Shown one piece after another: positions 9,663 to 17,611 of a DNA stretch of 42,449 nucleotides. Where the stretch lies: assembly GCA_017447625.1 (NCBI GenBank), contig JAFSNB010000006.1, positions 1 through 42,449 of the forward strand. Reading direction: 5' to 3'. The notes beneath the pieces were generated by a model. That model saw only the letters and a program-made list of their open reading frames with translations. It was not told the DNA's origin and did no database searches. This DNA comes from Bacteroidaceae bacterium. Lineage in GTDB: Bacteria > Bacteroidota > Bacteroidia > Bacteroidales > Bacteroidaceae. Within the stretch, counting starts at the first letter, position 1. Every line of letters starts with the position of its first letter. A program made the translations under genes and the position numbers.

Positions 9663-10846
9663 TTTACCGCCTTTTCCTGATTGAACACTGGATTCGCATA
9701 CATGGTCAATATGCGCTCCGTAAGGAATTCCGTGTCGGGATTCGGGAGGTCGATGAGTGAGAGGCGTTGTGCCAAATACTTCTCAAAGGCCTCAACGTCG
9801 GCTGCCGTGTATCTATCCGAGCGGGCAGATGTTCCGTCAAGTCGGTCGGCAGCGATGTAATTAAACGGATAGAGGCGGTAAGAGCGGTGTATTTCTCGGT
9901 CAATATGACGTGCAACAGCGGAGTAGATTTCGCCGCGCGGCATATCGTCAGGCAGGGTATCAATCCACTCGTCTATACACGGAGCGGCCTCGAAGTGGAT
10001 GCGGCCCTTGGCGCCGAAGATACCAGTCTGCATATTCACCAAATCGTCCTCACGGCTCTTTTTGAAGCCTTCGATGTCACGCTTCTGCTGAAACTCCTTG
10101 GCTTTGAGGAAATCGCAAGGGTCTAACTCGTAACTGAGGGCCATCGGCACAATGTGCATGTCTTTCAGACGTTCTTTTATACTGCCTTCAGCACCCATAG
10201 CCATCATCTTCAGGATTGCATCCTGTGTGCAGTCGTTGCTGTCCTTGGCACGTCCCTCGCGCTGAGCTATCCAGATATTCTCGTGCTTCTCGTTAATGGC
10301 GAAATGCATGTAACGGCTCATAACGGCACTGGCGGCAAAGGCCTGACGCGGCGGCAGTGAGCGCTGCACAATGAAGCTCTTGTTGATGCGAGCCAGTTTC
10401 TTTATCCACGGGTAAATGAGCAGGTTATCACCGATGGCAATCTCCACTGTGGTCTGAAAGCCGTTCTCAATAAGCAGACAACTGAGGAAAGCCGAGTCCA
10501 AGACTATGTCCCGATGATTCGTCACAAATGTGTAATTACGCTGACGGTCAAAACCTTCCGGCAGCGTAAGGTCTATCCCCTGACTGCACTTCTGGATGAT
10601 ATTCTTCAGAAGCGGATAGAAGAATGTTTTCTGAACATCCAGCGATGTCAACCCGGGCGCAGCAGATGAGGCAGACTGGGCAAGGAAGGCAGGCAGCTGC
10701 TTTGCCATTTCAGGGGCCACTTTCTGAACAATTTGTACAAACTGCTCGTCTGCCATCAGTTCATTAAATACCTGAGGTAACTCGTCAGGTGCATAAGGCC
10801 GTATGTCCTTAAACTCTTCGGGAATCTGTGAACTCAACATAACCAT
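9656..10846 (-). CDS. PlsC-type phospholipid/glycerolipid acyltransferase family protein
   Basis: This 396-residue protein resembles the Bacteroidetes group annotated as 1-acyl-sn-glycerol-3-phosphate acyltransferase, which would add the second acyl chain of phosphatidic acid at the inner membrane. Support comes from NHRDIVLDSAFL (H111 in the conserved NH), followed by AQREGRAKD, in the place of the FPEGTRS motif. The spacing from His to Asp is HX5D (H111-D117) rather than the textbook HX4D, so the exact substrate is uncertain. The N-terminal 90 residues are extra relative to compact PlsC proteins. A second ATG two codons later is an equally good start. It follows ddl on the same strand, separated by repeats and a palindrome. 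Confidence 0.75.
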   Translation of the reverse strand: MVMLSSQIPEEFKDIRPYAPDELPQVFNELMADEQFVQIVQKVAPEMAKQLPAFLAQSASSAAPGLTSLDVQKTFFYPLLKNIIQKCSQGIDLTLPEGFDRQRNYTFVTNHRDIVLDSAFLSCLLIENGFQTTVEIAIGDNLLIYPWIKKLARINKSFIVQRSLPPRQAFAASAVMSRYMHFAINEKHENIWIAQREGRAKDSNDCTQDAILKMMAMGAEGSIKERLKDMHIVPMALSYELDPCDFLKAKEFQQKRDIEGFKKSREDDLVNMQTGIFGAKGRIHFEAAPCIDEWIDTLPDDMPRGEIYSAVARHIDREIHRSYRLYPFNYIAADRLDGTSARSDRYTAADVEAFEKYLAQRLSLIDLPNPDTEFLTERILTMYANPVFNQEKAVKD

Positions 10847-10860
10847 AAGTCTATGACCAA

Positions 10861-10935
10861 TGTAAAATGTAGAATGTAAAATGTAGAATGCAGGCTGCGC
10901 GCAGCTATAAATCGTAAATTGTAAATCGTAAAATT
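10861..10935. repeat. Composite repeat: 7-bp arrays flanking a 12-bp palindrome
   Basis: 10861-10888 holds four 7-mers (tgtaaaa/tgtagaa). A perfect palindrome GCTGCGCGCAGC follows at 10894-10905, then an aaatcgt/aaattgt array to about 10935 that runs into the ddl stop codon (10934-10936). Confidence 0.85.
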
Positions 10936-12004
10936 AACGTAGTTTGTCCTCAATTATATCAGTCAGAACATCCTTGATATCCAGACCGGCGGCACGCACC
11001 TGCTGAGGGATAAAGCTTGTGGCCGTCATCCCCGGAGTTGTATTGATTTCCAGCATATTGATACGGTCATGTCCTTTGCCGTCCTCGCCCTGCACTTTGG
11101 TGATGATATAATCTATGCGGATTATGCCATAGCAACCAAGAATGTCATAGATTGTGCTCGTTATTAGGCTTACACGTTCGGCCAGATCATCGCTGATGCG
11201 AGCAGGCGTAATCTCCTCCACCTGACCCTTATATTTGGCATCGTAATCGAAGAACTCATTGTGGGTTACTACCTCTGTGATGGGGAATACGACACTCTTC
11301 TTTGAAGTCTTGTAACAGCCGCAAGTGATCTCTGTACCAGGCATAAAAGCCTCGACCATCACTTCCGAGCTCTCGTCCATAGCCTTGCGGATAGCGGGAC
11401 GCAGCTGATCCAAAGTCTTCACTTTTGTGACACCGAAGCTGGAACCGCCTGCATTAGGCTTCACGAAGCAAGGCAGACCGATGTGATTAACAATCTCATC
11501 GTCCGTCACCATGTCCTCGTGCCCCTGACGAACCACGAGACTCTCGGAAACGCTCACTCCGAATCCCTTCAGATATTGGTTCAGTGTGAACTTATTGAAT
11601 GTCATTGCCTCGATGAGTACGCTGCTGGTGCTATACGGCATCTTTATGAGGTCGAAATAGCCTTGCAGGATACCGTTCTCACCCGGAGTGCCGTGTATAG
11701 TGATATAGGCGAAATCGGGACGTATGCGACGGCCATCTACCTCGAAGGAGAAGTCTTCGCGGCTGACTTTTGCCTTACTGCCGTCTGCCAGATGAGCCTC
11801 CCATACGAGGCCTTTAATCTCCACGATATAAGCTTCATAGCGTTCCTTGTCGATGAAGGACATTATTCCTGCAGCCGAACGCAAACTTACATCATGTTCA
11901 GAGCTGTCGCCGCCACAGACTATGGCTATAATTGGGGAAGACCCTCCCCCCTGCCCCTCCCTTGTAGGGCGGGGAGTAGAATGAGTATGAATGGATGAGT
12001 CCAT
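10934..12004 (-). CDS. ddl: D-alanine--D-alanine ligase with repeat-encoded N-terminus
   Basis: This cytoplasmic ATP-grasp enzyme makes D-Ala-D-Ala for peptidoglycan. Family features are IAIVCGGDSSEHDVSLRSA near the N-terminus, FVKPNAGGSSFGV in the ATP-grasp region, VEAFMPGTEITCG, and MLEINTTPGMT near the C-terminus. Total length is 356 residues. The family normally starts a few residues before the IAIV strand. Here about 25 extra residues (MDSSIHTHSTPRPTREGQGG...) precede it, and their DNA (about 11937-11990) is a copy of a GC-rich repeat found in noncoding DNA at 33890-33935. No ATG, GTG or TTG lies in frame between 12004 and the conserved core, so the repeat appears to be translated. The gene sits downstream of rluD in the rpmH cluster. 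Confidence 0.92.
   Translation of the reverse strand: MDSSIHTHSTPRPTREGQGGGSSPIIAIVCGGDSSEHDVSLRSAAGIMSFIDKERYEAYIVEIKGLVWEAHLADGSKAKVSREDFSFEVDGRRIRPDFAYITIHGTPGENGILQGYFDLIKMPYSTSSVLIEAMTFNKFTLNQYLKGFGVSVSESLVVRQGHEDMVTDDEIVNHIGLPCFVKPNAGGSSFGVTKVKTLDQLRPAIRKAMDESSEVMVEAFMPGTEITCGCYKTSKKSVVFPITEVVTHNEFFDYDAKYKGQVEEITPARISDDLAERVSLITSTIYDILGCYGIIRIDYIITKVQGEDGKGHDRINMLEINTTPGMTATSFIPQQVRAAGLDIKDVLTDIIEDKLR
11937..11990. repeat. GC-rich hairpin repeat inside the 5' end of ddl
   Basis: On the minus strand it starts cattctactccccgcccta and can fold on its CCCC/GGGG blocks. It matches the copy at 33890-33935 (cattctgctccctccctt...) in order of blocks, with substitutions and small indels. Confidence 0.75.
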
Positions 12005-12021
12005 ATTATATTATTCAGTTA

Positions 12022-12071
12022 TACATTATACATTTTACATTGTACGTACGTACATTGTACATTGTACATTA
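12022..12071. repeat. 7-bp tacatt(g/a) array overlapping the rluD stop codon
   Basis: Six tacattN 7-mers are interrupted by two tacg 4-mers. The terminal copy contains the rluD stop (tta at 12069-12071). Confidence 0.88.
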
Positions 12072-13166
12072 TGATCTGTTTTTCCACTTTTCAATCAGTT
12101 GGGTCAAATCTGCGGGCAATTCGCTGGTAAAGTCCATTTCCTCACCTGTTCTCGGATGACGGAAGCCGAGTGTGCGGGCGTGTAAGGCCTGACGGGGACA
12201 GATTTCAAAGCAGTTATGGATAAACTGACGGTAGGTGCCAGTGGGCTGTCCGCGCAATATCTCCATCCCTCCATAACGCTCGTCGGCGAAAAGCGGATGT
12301 CCGATATGCTTCATGTGAGCACGAATCTGATGTGTGCGACCTGTCTCCAGCACACATTCAACCCACGTGACATAACCAAAGCGTTCCAGAACGCGCCAGT
12401 GGGTCACGGCGTGCTTACCCACCTCGCTGTCCGGCGGGAAGACCGCCATCCGCTGACGGTCGCGCGGATCACGGCCGATGTTGCCCTCTATGCGCCCCTC
12501 GTCCTGTTCGAAGTGTCCCCAGACCAGGGCGTTATATCTGCGGCGGGTGCTCTTCACGAAGAACTGATGGCAGAGGTCTGTCTTTGCCTCCGGTGTCTTA
12601 GCGATAAGCAGCAGGCCACTCGTGTCCTTGTCTATGCGATGAACCAGCCCCACGCTTGGGTCGTTTGGGTCATACGATGGCATATCTCTCAGATGCCAGG
12701 CTATGGCATTCACCAGAGTACCGTGGTAATTACCGCAGCCCGGATGCACAACCAAGCCAGCCGGTTTATTTATGACCATAAGGTCGTTGTCCTCATATAC
12801 CACATCAAGCGGAATATCCTCCGGCTCAACCTCGAACTCAATACGAGGATGGTCAAGCTTGAGAGTCACAACGTCCAGCGGTTTCACCTTGTAGTTGCTC
12901 TTCACCGGGCGGTCGTTCACGAATATACAACCGGCCTCAGCTGCCCGTTGGATACGGTTACGACTGGTATCGCGCAGGTGATCCAGCAGGAACTTGTCCA
13001 CACGCAACGGCTCTTGCCCCTTGTCCGCCACTACGCGGCGGTGTTCATAAAGAGCAGACGACGGCTCCAGCTCGTCGCCCAAGTCGTCGTCAAGGTCGGC
13101 ATAAAGCTCCGTGTCAGCGCCGTCAGCCGGTGCTGCGCCAAGCTTTATGTCAAATCTCTCGTCCAT
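12069..13166 (-). CDS. rluD: RluD-family 23S rRNA pseudouridine synthase
   Basis: This 365-residue protein converts uridines of large-subunit rRNA to pseudouridine. An S4 RNA-binding domain spans about residues 52-115 (LRVDKFLLDHLRDTSRNRIQRA). The catalytic domain follows, with VINKPAGLVVHPG and the RluA/RluD signature HRIDKDTSGLL, catalytic Asp179, then RRYNALVWG and ETGRTHQIRAHM. The first 45 residues are acidic and outside the usual family length. It lies 9 bp downstream of the PASTA gene and is followed by ddl, an order I recall as common in Bacteroidales. Whether it modifies the RluD sites or those of RluC/RluA cannot be read from sequence alone. Confidence 0.9.
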   Translation of the reverse strand: MDERFDIKLGAAPADGADTELYADLDDDLGDELEPSSALYEHRRVVADKGQEPLRVDKFLLDHLRDTSRNRIQRAAEAGCIFVNDRPVKSNYKVKPLDVVTLKLDHPRIEFEVEPEDIPLDVVYEDNDLMVINKPAGLVVHPGCGNYHGTLVNAIAWHLRDMPSYDPNDPSVGLVHRIDKDTSGLLLIAKTPEAKTDLCHQFFVKSTRRRYNALVWGHFEQDEGRIEGNIGRDPRDRQRMAVFPPDSEVGKHAVTHWRVLERFGYVTWVECVLETGRTHQIRAHMKHIGHPLFADERYGGMEILRGQPTGTYRQFIHNCFEICPRQALHARTLGFRHPRTGEEMDFTSELPADLTQLIEKWKNRS

Positions 13167-13175
13167 TGTGTGTTG

Positions 13176-13784
13176 TCAGAAGTCGAACTCGTCGTTCACA
13201 TCTATTGAATCCTCGTCCATCTCCGTATCGCCAGGGTCGTTGCCTACCTGTAGGACGAGCGGGACATCAAGCGGGATACGGTCTCCCGTGCTTACGTTCT
13301 GCCCACGGCATTTGACGCCATAGACCCAGTCCTTATCACCGCTCACATATTCCACAGGCCCAAGCTTGAAACCCATTGCCAACAACTTGGCCTGAGCTTC
13401 GCGAAGACTGCTGTTGTCGGATATGTCGGGCAGAATTCTTGTGGGCGACTTTCCAGAGTTAATGGTCACATATATGACACGTCCGGCTTTGACCTTTGTG
13501 CCTGCTGCCGGAGTCTGGTCTATAATTGAGCCTCTGGGCTTGTCCTTCGTGTAGGCAGAGTCGGCCACCTCCATCTCAAGGTCGCTGCGGCCCAAGGCAT
13601 AGCGGGCATCGCTCTCCAGCATACCCGAAACATCGGGCACTTCAATACCTTGGCCATGCAGGGTGTAGTGGTCCAGTCCGATCCACGCACCTACAATAAC
13701 CAAAATCAGCACAACGGCCATGGCAATCAGATTGCCTACGACCATGGTGCTGAATAACTTGCCAAAGAATCCTTTCGGTGTCAC
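13176..13784 (-). CDS. PASTA-domain membrane protein
   Basis: The 202-residue product has a short cytoplasmic N-terminus, one membrane segment (about residues 14-38, VVGNLIAMAVVLILVIVGAWIGL) and a periplasmic part with two PASTA domains (about 46-112 and 113-187), seen in EVPDVSGMLESDARYAL and DQTPAAGTKVKAGRVIYVTIN. PASTA domains in other proteins bind peptidoglycan or muropeptides. There is no kinase or penicillin-binding domain, so this is a stand-alone PASTA protein as in other Bacteroidetes. It starts 3 bp after the rpmH stop and ends 9 bp before rluD, so it is almost certainly cotranscribed with them. The C-terminal 15 residues are acidic. Confidence 0.88.
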   Translation of the reverse strand: MTPKGFFGKLFSTMVVGNLIAMAVVLILVIVGAWIGLDHYTLHGQGIEVPDVSGMLESDARYALGRSDLEMEVADSAYTKDKPRGSIIDQTPAAGTKVKAGRVIYVTINSGKSPTRILPDISDNSSLREAQAKLLAMGFKLGPVEYVSGDKDWVYGVKCRGQNVSTGDRIPLDVPLVLQVGNDPGDTEMDEDSIDVNDEFDF

Positions 13785-13787
13785 TGC

Positions 13788-13946
13788 TTACTTCTTCCCA
13801 TGTACCTCATCAGAAACAGTCAGTTTCTTACGACCTTTGGCACGACGGGAGGCCAGCACGCGGCGGCCGTTTGCTGTGAGCATTCTCTGACGGAAGCCGT
13901 GCTTGTTGTGGCGACGGCGATTGTGGGGCTGAAATGTTCTTTTCAT
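13788..13946 (-). CDS. rpmH: 50S ribosomal protein L34
   Basis: A 52-codon frame reads [20 protein letters not shown] and continues [22 protein letters not shown], the unmistakable L34 sequence with its KRT(F/Y)QP start and Arg/Lys-rich body. L34 is a small structural protein of the large ribosomal subunit. The acidic-to-basic C-terminal extension of about ten residues is, from memory, normal in Bacteroidetes. It is first in the minus-strand run rpmH - PASTA - rluD - ddl and has a good promoter upstream. Confidence 0.97.
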   Translation of the reverse strand: MKRTFQPHNRRRHNKHGFRQRMLTANGRRVLASRRAKGRKKLTVSDEVHGKK

Positions 13947-13994
13947 TGCTATATTTTGTTTTGTTAATTACGCTCGATTTGCGAAAAGCGGGTG

Positions 13995-14026
13995 CAAAGG
14001 TACGGCGATTTAGGCTAACTTCCAAA
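13995..14026 (-). promoter_or_regulatory. Bacteroidetes-type promoter of the rpmH operon
   Basis: On the minus strand a TTTG (-33, 14023-14026) is followed after 20 bp by TACCTTTG (-7, 13995-14002). Both boxes and the spacing fit the primary sigma factor consensus of Bacteroidetes. The rpmH ATG lies 48 bp downstream. Confidence 0.8.
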
Positions 14027-14077
14027 CAAAAGGCAAAAAAAATCATTAATCAGCGTCGTTAATTCACAAATTATCAT

Positions 14078-14085
14078 TACCTTTG
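14078..14085 (+). promoter_or_regulatory. Candidate -7 element of the efp operon
   Basis: TACCTTTG lies 50 bp upstream of the efp ATG, back to back with the rpmH promoter. No clear TTTG -33 box is at 19-21 bp. Confidence 0.6.
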
Positions 14086-14135
14086 CGCCCGAAAAGCGAA
14101 AAAGTGTACAACATTAAACTAATAAGAATAAAAGA

Positions 14136-14702
14136 ATGATTAAATCACAGGACATCAAAAAGGGCACCTGCATCCGCATGGATGGCAAGCTCTATTTCTG
14201 CATCGACTTTCTGCATGTAAAGCCCGGAAAGGGTAACACCATCATGCGCACCACCCTGAAGGACGTTGTTTCCGGCAACGTGCTGGAGCGCCGCTTCAAT
14301 ATCGGCGAGGCTCTGGAAGATGTGCGCGTGGAGCGTCGCAGCTACCAGTATCTCTACATGGAGGGTGAGGATTACATCTTCATGAACAACGAGACCTTCG
14401 AGCAGATTCCCATCGCCAAGGATCAGATTAACGGCGTAGCATTTATGAAAGAGGGCGAGAACGTTGAAGTCGTTGTTGACGCTTCTTCTGAGACAGTGCT
14501 CTATGCTGACGTACCCGTGAAGGTTAAGCTGGCCATCACATGGACAGAACCAGGTCTGAAGGGCGACACCGCTACAAACACCCTCAAGCCCGCCCGCGTG
14601 GAGACCGGCGCCGAGATCCGCGTGCCTCTCTTCATCAACGAAGGCGAGATTGTCGAGGTTGACACCCGCGACGGCAGCTATCTGGGCCGTGTTAAAGCAT
14701 AA
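14136..14702 (+). CDS. efp: Translation elongation factor P
   Basis: EF-P (188 residues, full length) binds stalled ribosomes and relieves arrest at polyproline stretches. The N-terminal KOW-like domain has the exposed loop VKPGKGNT with Lys32 at the tip, the residue modified in many bacteria. Two OB domains follow, ending in the signature region PLFINEGEIVEVDTRDGSYLGRV. Because the tip residue is Lys, an EpmA-, deoxyhypusine- or 5-aminopentanol-like modification, or none, is possible; no modifying enzyme is visible in the window. The gene opens a five-gene plus-strand operon; the next ATG is 2 bp after its stop. Confidence 0.97.
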   Translation: MIKSQDIKKGTCIRMDGKLYFCIDFLHVKPGKGNTIMRTTLKDVVSGNVLERRFNIGEALEDVRVERRSYQYLYMEGEDYIFMNNETFEQIPIAKDQINGVAFMKEGENVEVVVDASSETVLYADVPVKVKLAITWTEPGLKGDTATNTLKPARVETGAEIRVPLFINEGEIVEVDTRDGSYLGRVKA

Positions 14703-14704
14703 AA

Positions 14705-15790
14705 ATGAAATACTCCGTCATAATCCCCGTCTATAACCGGCCTGACGAGGTTGGCGAACTGTTGGAAAGCCTGTGTAAGCAGGCTTTCTCCGATTTTGAG
14801 GTGATTGTGGTCGAGGACGGCTCTTCCGTGACTTGCGAAGATGTAGTCCGACAGTTTCAGAATCAGCTGCAAATACAATACCTCACCAAGGAGAACGGCG
14901 GTCCCGGTCAGGCACGCAACTATGGTGCATCTCACACGCGCGGACATTATTATATTGTCCTGGATTCGGATGTCGTGTTGCCATCAGGCTATCTGCAGGC
15001 CATCGAGGACGAGTTGCAGGCTAAGCCATGCGACGCGTTTGGAGGCCCGGACAGCGCGCACCCGGACTTCACCACAATTCAGAAAGCCATCAGCTATTCC
15101 ATGACCTCGTTCTTCACCACCGGCGGCATTCGAGGTGGGAAGCGTAAGATGGACAAGTTCTACCCACGCTCGTTCAATATGGGCATCAAGGCAGAACTGT
15201 GGAACGAGCTCGGGGGCTTCTCCAAGATGCGGTTCGGCGAGGATATAGACTTTAGCATACGAATCTTCAAGAGCGGAGCCACCTGCCGTCTCTTCCCCGA
15301 AGCGTGGGTGTGGCACAAACGGCGTGCCACCTTCAGGCAGTTCTTCAAGCAGGTCCACAACAGCGGCATAGCCCGCATAAACCTATTCAAGAAATACCCC
15401 GACTCACTCAAGCTGGTTCATCTGCTGCCCGCCGTATTTACCGTAGGCGTGGCCCTGTTGACCCTTGTGTTCATCGTGGGACTGGTGTTCCTCATTGTAG
15501 GTCTGTTCGCAGGCTACTGCAGCGGTACCGGCTGCAACATGGGACTCGTCTTGGCTTATATCGGTGGAGCGATTATGGCTCTTGCCCTCACGCCTCTGGT
15601 GCTCTACTCACTGCTGTTATTCACGGACTCCGCCCTGCAGAACCGCAGCGTTCATGTTGGTCTCCTCTCAATTCCCGCCGCCTTCTGCCAACTCATCGGT
15701 TACGGTAGCGGTTTCATCCGTGCCTGGTGGCAGCGGTGTGTGTGCGGGCGCGACGAATTCTCCGCCTTCAAAGATAATTTCTATAAATGA
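14705..15790 (+). CDS. Family 2 glycosyltransferase, membrane-anchored
   Basis: The 361-residue protein has a GT-A fold catalytic domain at residues 1-220: YSVIIPVYNRPDEV, VVEDGSS, GGPGQARNYGA and the metal-binding DSD at 87-89, then FNMGIKAELWNELGGFSKMRFGEDIDFS. The last third has two to three membrane segments (about 235-320, with VFTVGVALLTLVFIVGLVFL). It probably transfers a sugar to a lipid-linked or envelope acceptor at the inner membrane; the substrate cannot be told. Its ATG is 2 bp after the efp stop and its end overlaps radC by 4 bp (ATGA), so the genes are translationally coupled. Confidence 0.88.
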   Translation: MKYSVIIPVYNRPDEVGELLESLCKQAFSDFEVIVVEDGSSVTCEDVVRQFQNQLQIQYLTKENGGPGQARNYGASHTRGHYYIVLDSDVVLPSGYLQAIEDELQAKPCDAFGGPDSAHPDFTTIQKAISYSMTSFFTTGGIRGGKRKMDKFYPRSFNMGIKAELWNELGGFSKMRFGEDIDFSIRIFKSGATCRLFPEAWVWHKRRATFRQFFKQVHNSGIARINLFKKYPDSLKLVHLLPAVFTVGVALLTLVFIVGLVFLIVGLFAGYCSGTGCNMGLVLAYIGGAIMALALTPLVLYSLLLFTDSALQNRSVHVGLLSIPAAFCQLIGYGSGFIRAWWQRCVCGRDEFSAFKDNFYK

Positions 15791-16467
15791 AAATCAAGGA
15801 ACAATCAGATGAAGACCGCCCGCGCGAGCGACTGATGCAACACGGGCCTTCCGTTCTGTCGCCAGCCGAGTTATTAGCCATCCTCGTGGGCAGCGGTTCA
15901 CAGGGTGAGAGCGCGGTGGAGCTGATGCAGCGCATCCTGGCAGACCACGACGGCAGCCTTCGCGAACTCGGCCGGATGAACATCCACGAGCTTACGGCAT
16001 ACAAAGGCATAGGAGAGGCGAAAGCCATCACCATCATCGCGGCCAGCGAACTGGGCAAACGGCGTATGCTCGAAGAAGCCCGTGAGAAGAAATACATCAA
16101 GTCGGGAATAGACATCTACCAACTGCTACACCACAGAATCGGAGACATCAGCCACGAGGAGAGCTACGCTATCTATCTCCGACAGGACAACAGTATATTG
16201 GGCCATCCGTACCTCATAGGCCGTGGAGGTATCAGCGAGACAACGGTGGATGTGCGCATCGTGCTGCGCGAAGCGCTACAACGCGGAGCAACCACAGTCG
16301 CCATAGCCCACAATCACCCCAGCGGCAACATCAAACCGAGCCGCGAGGACGACCAACTCACCGACCGCCTCAAACGCGCGTGCCAACTGATGCAACTGCG
16401 CCTGCTCGATCACGTCATAATCACCGACACCAACTACTACAGCTACCACGAACAAGGGAAACTATAA
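15787..16467 (+). CDS. radC: RadC family protein (JAB/MPN domain)
   Basis: The 226-residue product has an N-terminal helix-hairpin-helix-like segment (TAYKGIGEAKAITI, residues 70-83) and a C-terminal JAMM metalloprotease-like domain with HEESYAIYL (Glu124), the Zn-binding HNHPSG at 175-180 and D187. The start RPRERLMQHGPSVLSPAELLA is typical of RadC. The family was once called DNA repair protein, but the biochemical role of chromosomal RadC is unresolved. It overlaps the glycosyltransferase end by 4 bp and is followed 12 bp later by the DUF59 gene, which is why it is likely expressed with envelope and Fe-S genes. Confidence 0.93.
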   Translation: MKIKEQSDEDRPRERLMQHGPSVLSPAELLAILVGSGSQGESAVELMQRILADHDGSLRELGRMNIHELTAYKGIGEAKAITIIAASELGKRRMLEEAREKKYIKSGIDIYQLLHHRIGDISHEESYAIYLRQDNSILGHPYLIGRGGISETTVDVRIVLREALQRGATTVAIAHNHPSGNIKPSREDDQLTDRLKRACQLMQLRLLDHVIITDTNYYSYHEQGKL

Positions 16468-16479
16468 GAAGTACACATC

Positions 16480-16791
16480 ATGGAAAAAATCGCCATAGAA
16501 GAGAAAGTCGTTGATATGCTGCGCACTGTCTTCGACCCCGAAATACCCGTCAACGTCTATGATCTCGGGCTCATCTACCGAATCGAGGTGAGCGACGACT
16601 GCAGCTCGTTAGACGTGGATATGACACTCACAGCCCCCAACTGCCCTGCCGCCGATTTCATTATGGAAGACGTTCGCCAGAAACTGATGACTATTGAAGG
16701 CCTGAAAGACGTGAACGTGAATCTCGTCTTTGAGCCTGAATGGACCAAAGAGATGATGACGGAGGAGGCACGCGAAGAACTTGGATTTTAA
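16480..16791 (+). CDS. MIP18/DUF59 family Fe-S assembly factor (SufT-like)
   Basis: A 103-residue single-domain protein with the family motifs DPEIPVNVYDLGLIY (residues 19-33) and TLTAPNCPAADF, whose Cys is the conserved reactive one. DUF59 proteins help mature Fe-S proteins, acting with or upstream of Mrp/ApbC-type carriers. A Mrp homologue lies 1.5 kb away at 18290-19390 on the other strand and carries its own N-terminal DUF59-like region, so the two may work in the same pathway (inference). It sits inside the efp-lpxH operon with gaps of 12 and 6 bp. Confidence 0.88.
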   Translation: MEKIAIEEKVVDMLRTVFDPEIPVNVYDLGLIYRIEVSDDCSSLDVDMTLTAPNCPAADFIMEDVRQKLMTIEGLKDVNVNLVFEPEWTKEMMTEEAREELGF

Positions 16792-16797
16792 ACCGTT

Positions 16798-17565
16798 ATG
16801 AAACCCATCTATTTCATCGCCGACGCACATCTCGGCAGCCGCGTCATCGCTCACGCGCGCACTCAGGAACGCCGTCTCGTCCGTTTCCTCGACAGCATAA
16901 AGGACAAAGCCGGAGCCGTTTATATGCTCGGTGATATGTTCGATTTCTGGTACGAATACACCACCGTAGTGCCGCGTGGCTACACGCGCTTCCTCGGTAA
17001 GATCAGCGAGCTTACGGACCTCGGTGTGGAAGTTCATTACTTCACCGGCAACCACGATATCTGGTGCTATTCGTATTTGGAACAGGAGTGCGGAGTTATC
17101 ATGCACCGCGAGCCACTCACCATCGAACTAGCCGACCAAGTCTTCTTTCTGGCTCACGGCGACGGCCTCGGACAGGAGAAGAAATCCTTCCGTTTCATCC
17201 AAAGCATATTCCATAACCGCTTCTGTCAGATTCTATTCTCTGCCCTTCATCCGCGCTGGGGAATAGAATTCGGACTGCGTTGGGCTGCCAACAGCCGTCG
17301 CAAACACGAGCGTCTTGGGGGCGAGCCTCCCTATCAGGGTGAGAACGACGAGAACCTTGTCCTATTCGCCAAAAAGTACCTCGCAACCCACCCTGATGTA
17401 AACTATTTCCTCTTCGGTCACCGCCACATCGAGCTTGACCTCATGCTCTCCCACTCCACACGCCTCTTCATTCTCGGCGACTGGATAACCAAGTTCACCT
17501 ACGCTGTCTTCGACGGCAATCAGCTATGGATGGAAAACTACATTGAGGGAGACACACAGCCCTGA
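16798..17565 (+). CDS. lpxH: UDP-2,3-diacylglucosamine diphosphatase
   Basis: This 255-residue calcineurin-like phosphoesterase would cleave UDP-2,3-diacylglucosamine to lipid X and UMP in lipid A synthesis, at the cytoplasmic face of the inner membrane. Metal-site motifs are all present: DAHLG (D9, H11), GDMFDFW (D46), GNHD (85-88 region), HGDG and GHRHIE. The FDFWYEY stretch and length favour LpxH over generic phosphoesterases. It is the last gene of the efp operon and is followed directly by a hairpin. The stop codon lies within the first stem of that hairpin. Confidence 0.88.
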   Translation: MKPIYFIADAHLGSRVIAHARTQERRLVRFLDSIKDKAGAVYMLGDMFDFWYEYTTVVPRGYTRFLGKISELTDLGVEVHYFTGNHDIWCYSYLEQECGVIMHREPLTIELADQVFFLAHGDGLGQEKKSFRFIQSIFHNRFCQILFSALHPRWGIEFGLRWAANSRRKHERLGGEPPYQGENDENLVLFAKKYLATHPDVNYFLFGHRHIELDLMLSHSTRLFILGDWITKFTYAVFDGNQLWMENYIEGDTQP

Positions 17566-17583
17566 GCTTAAGGCCCAGGGCTG
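17557..17583. terminator. Hairpin at the end of the efp-lpxH operon
   Basis: CAGCCCTG (17557-17564) pairs with CAGGGCTG (17576-17583) around an 11-nt loop. The stem begins inside the lpxH stop region. No T-run follows on either strand, so efficiency as an intrinsic terminator is unsure; its position between convergent genes supports the role. Confidence 0.6.
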
Positions 17584-17611
17584 ATGTCCGTTTTGTATCT
17601 ACAAAAGCTTA

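Noticed and set aside
12216-13208. 330-codon open frame antisense to rluD
   Set aside because: No motif, runs past both ends of well-supported genes, and lies opposite the HRIDKDTSG-containing protein.
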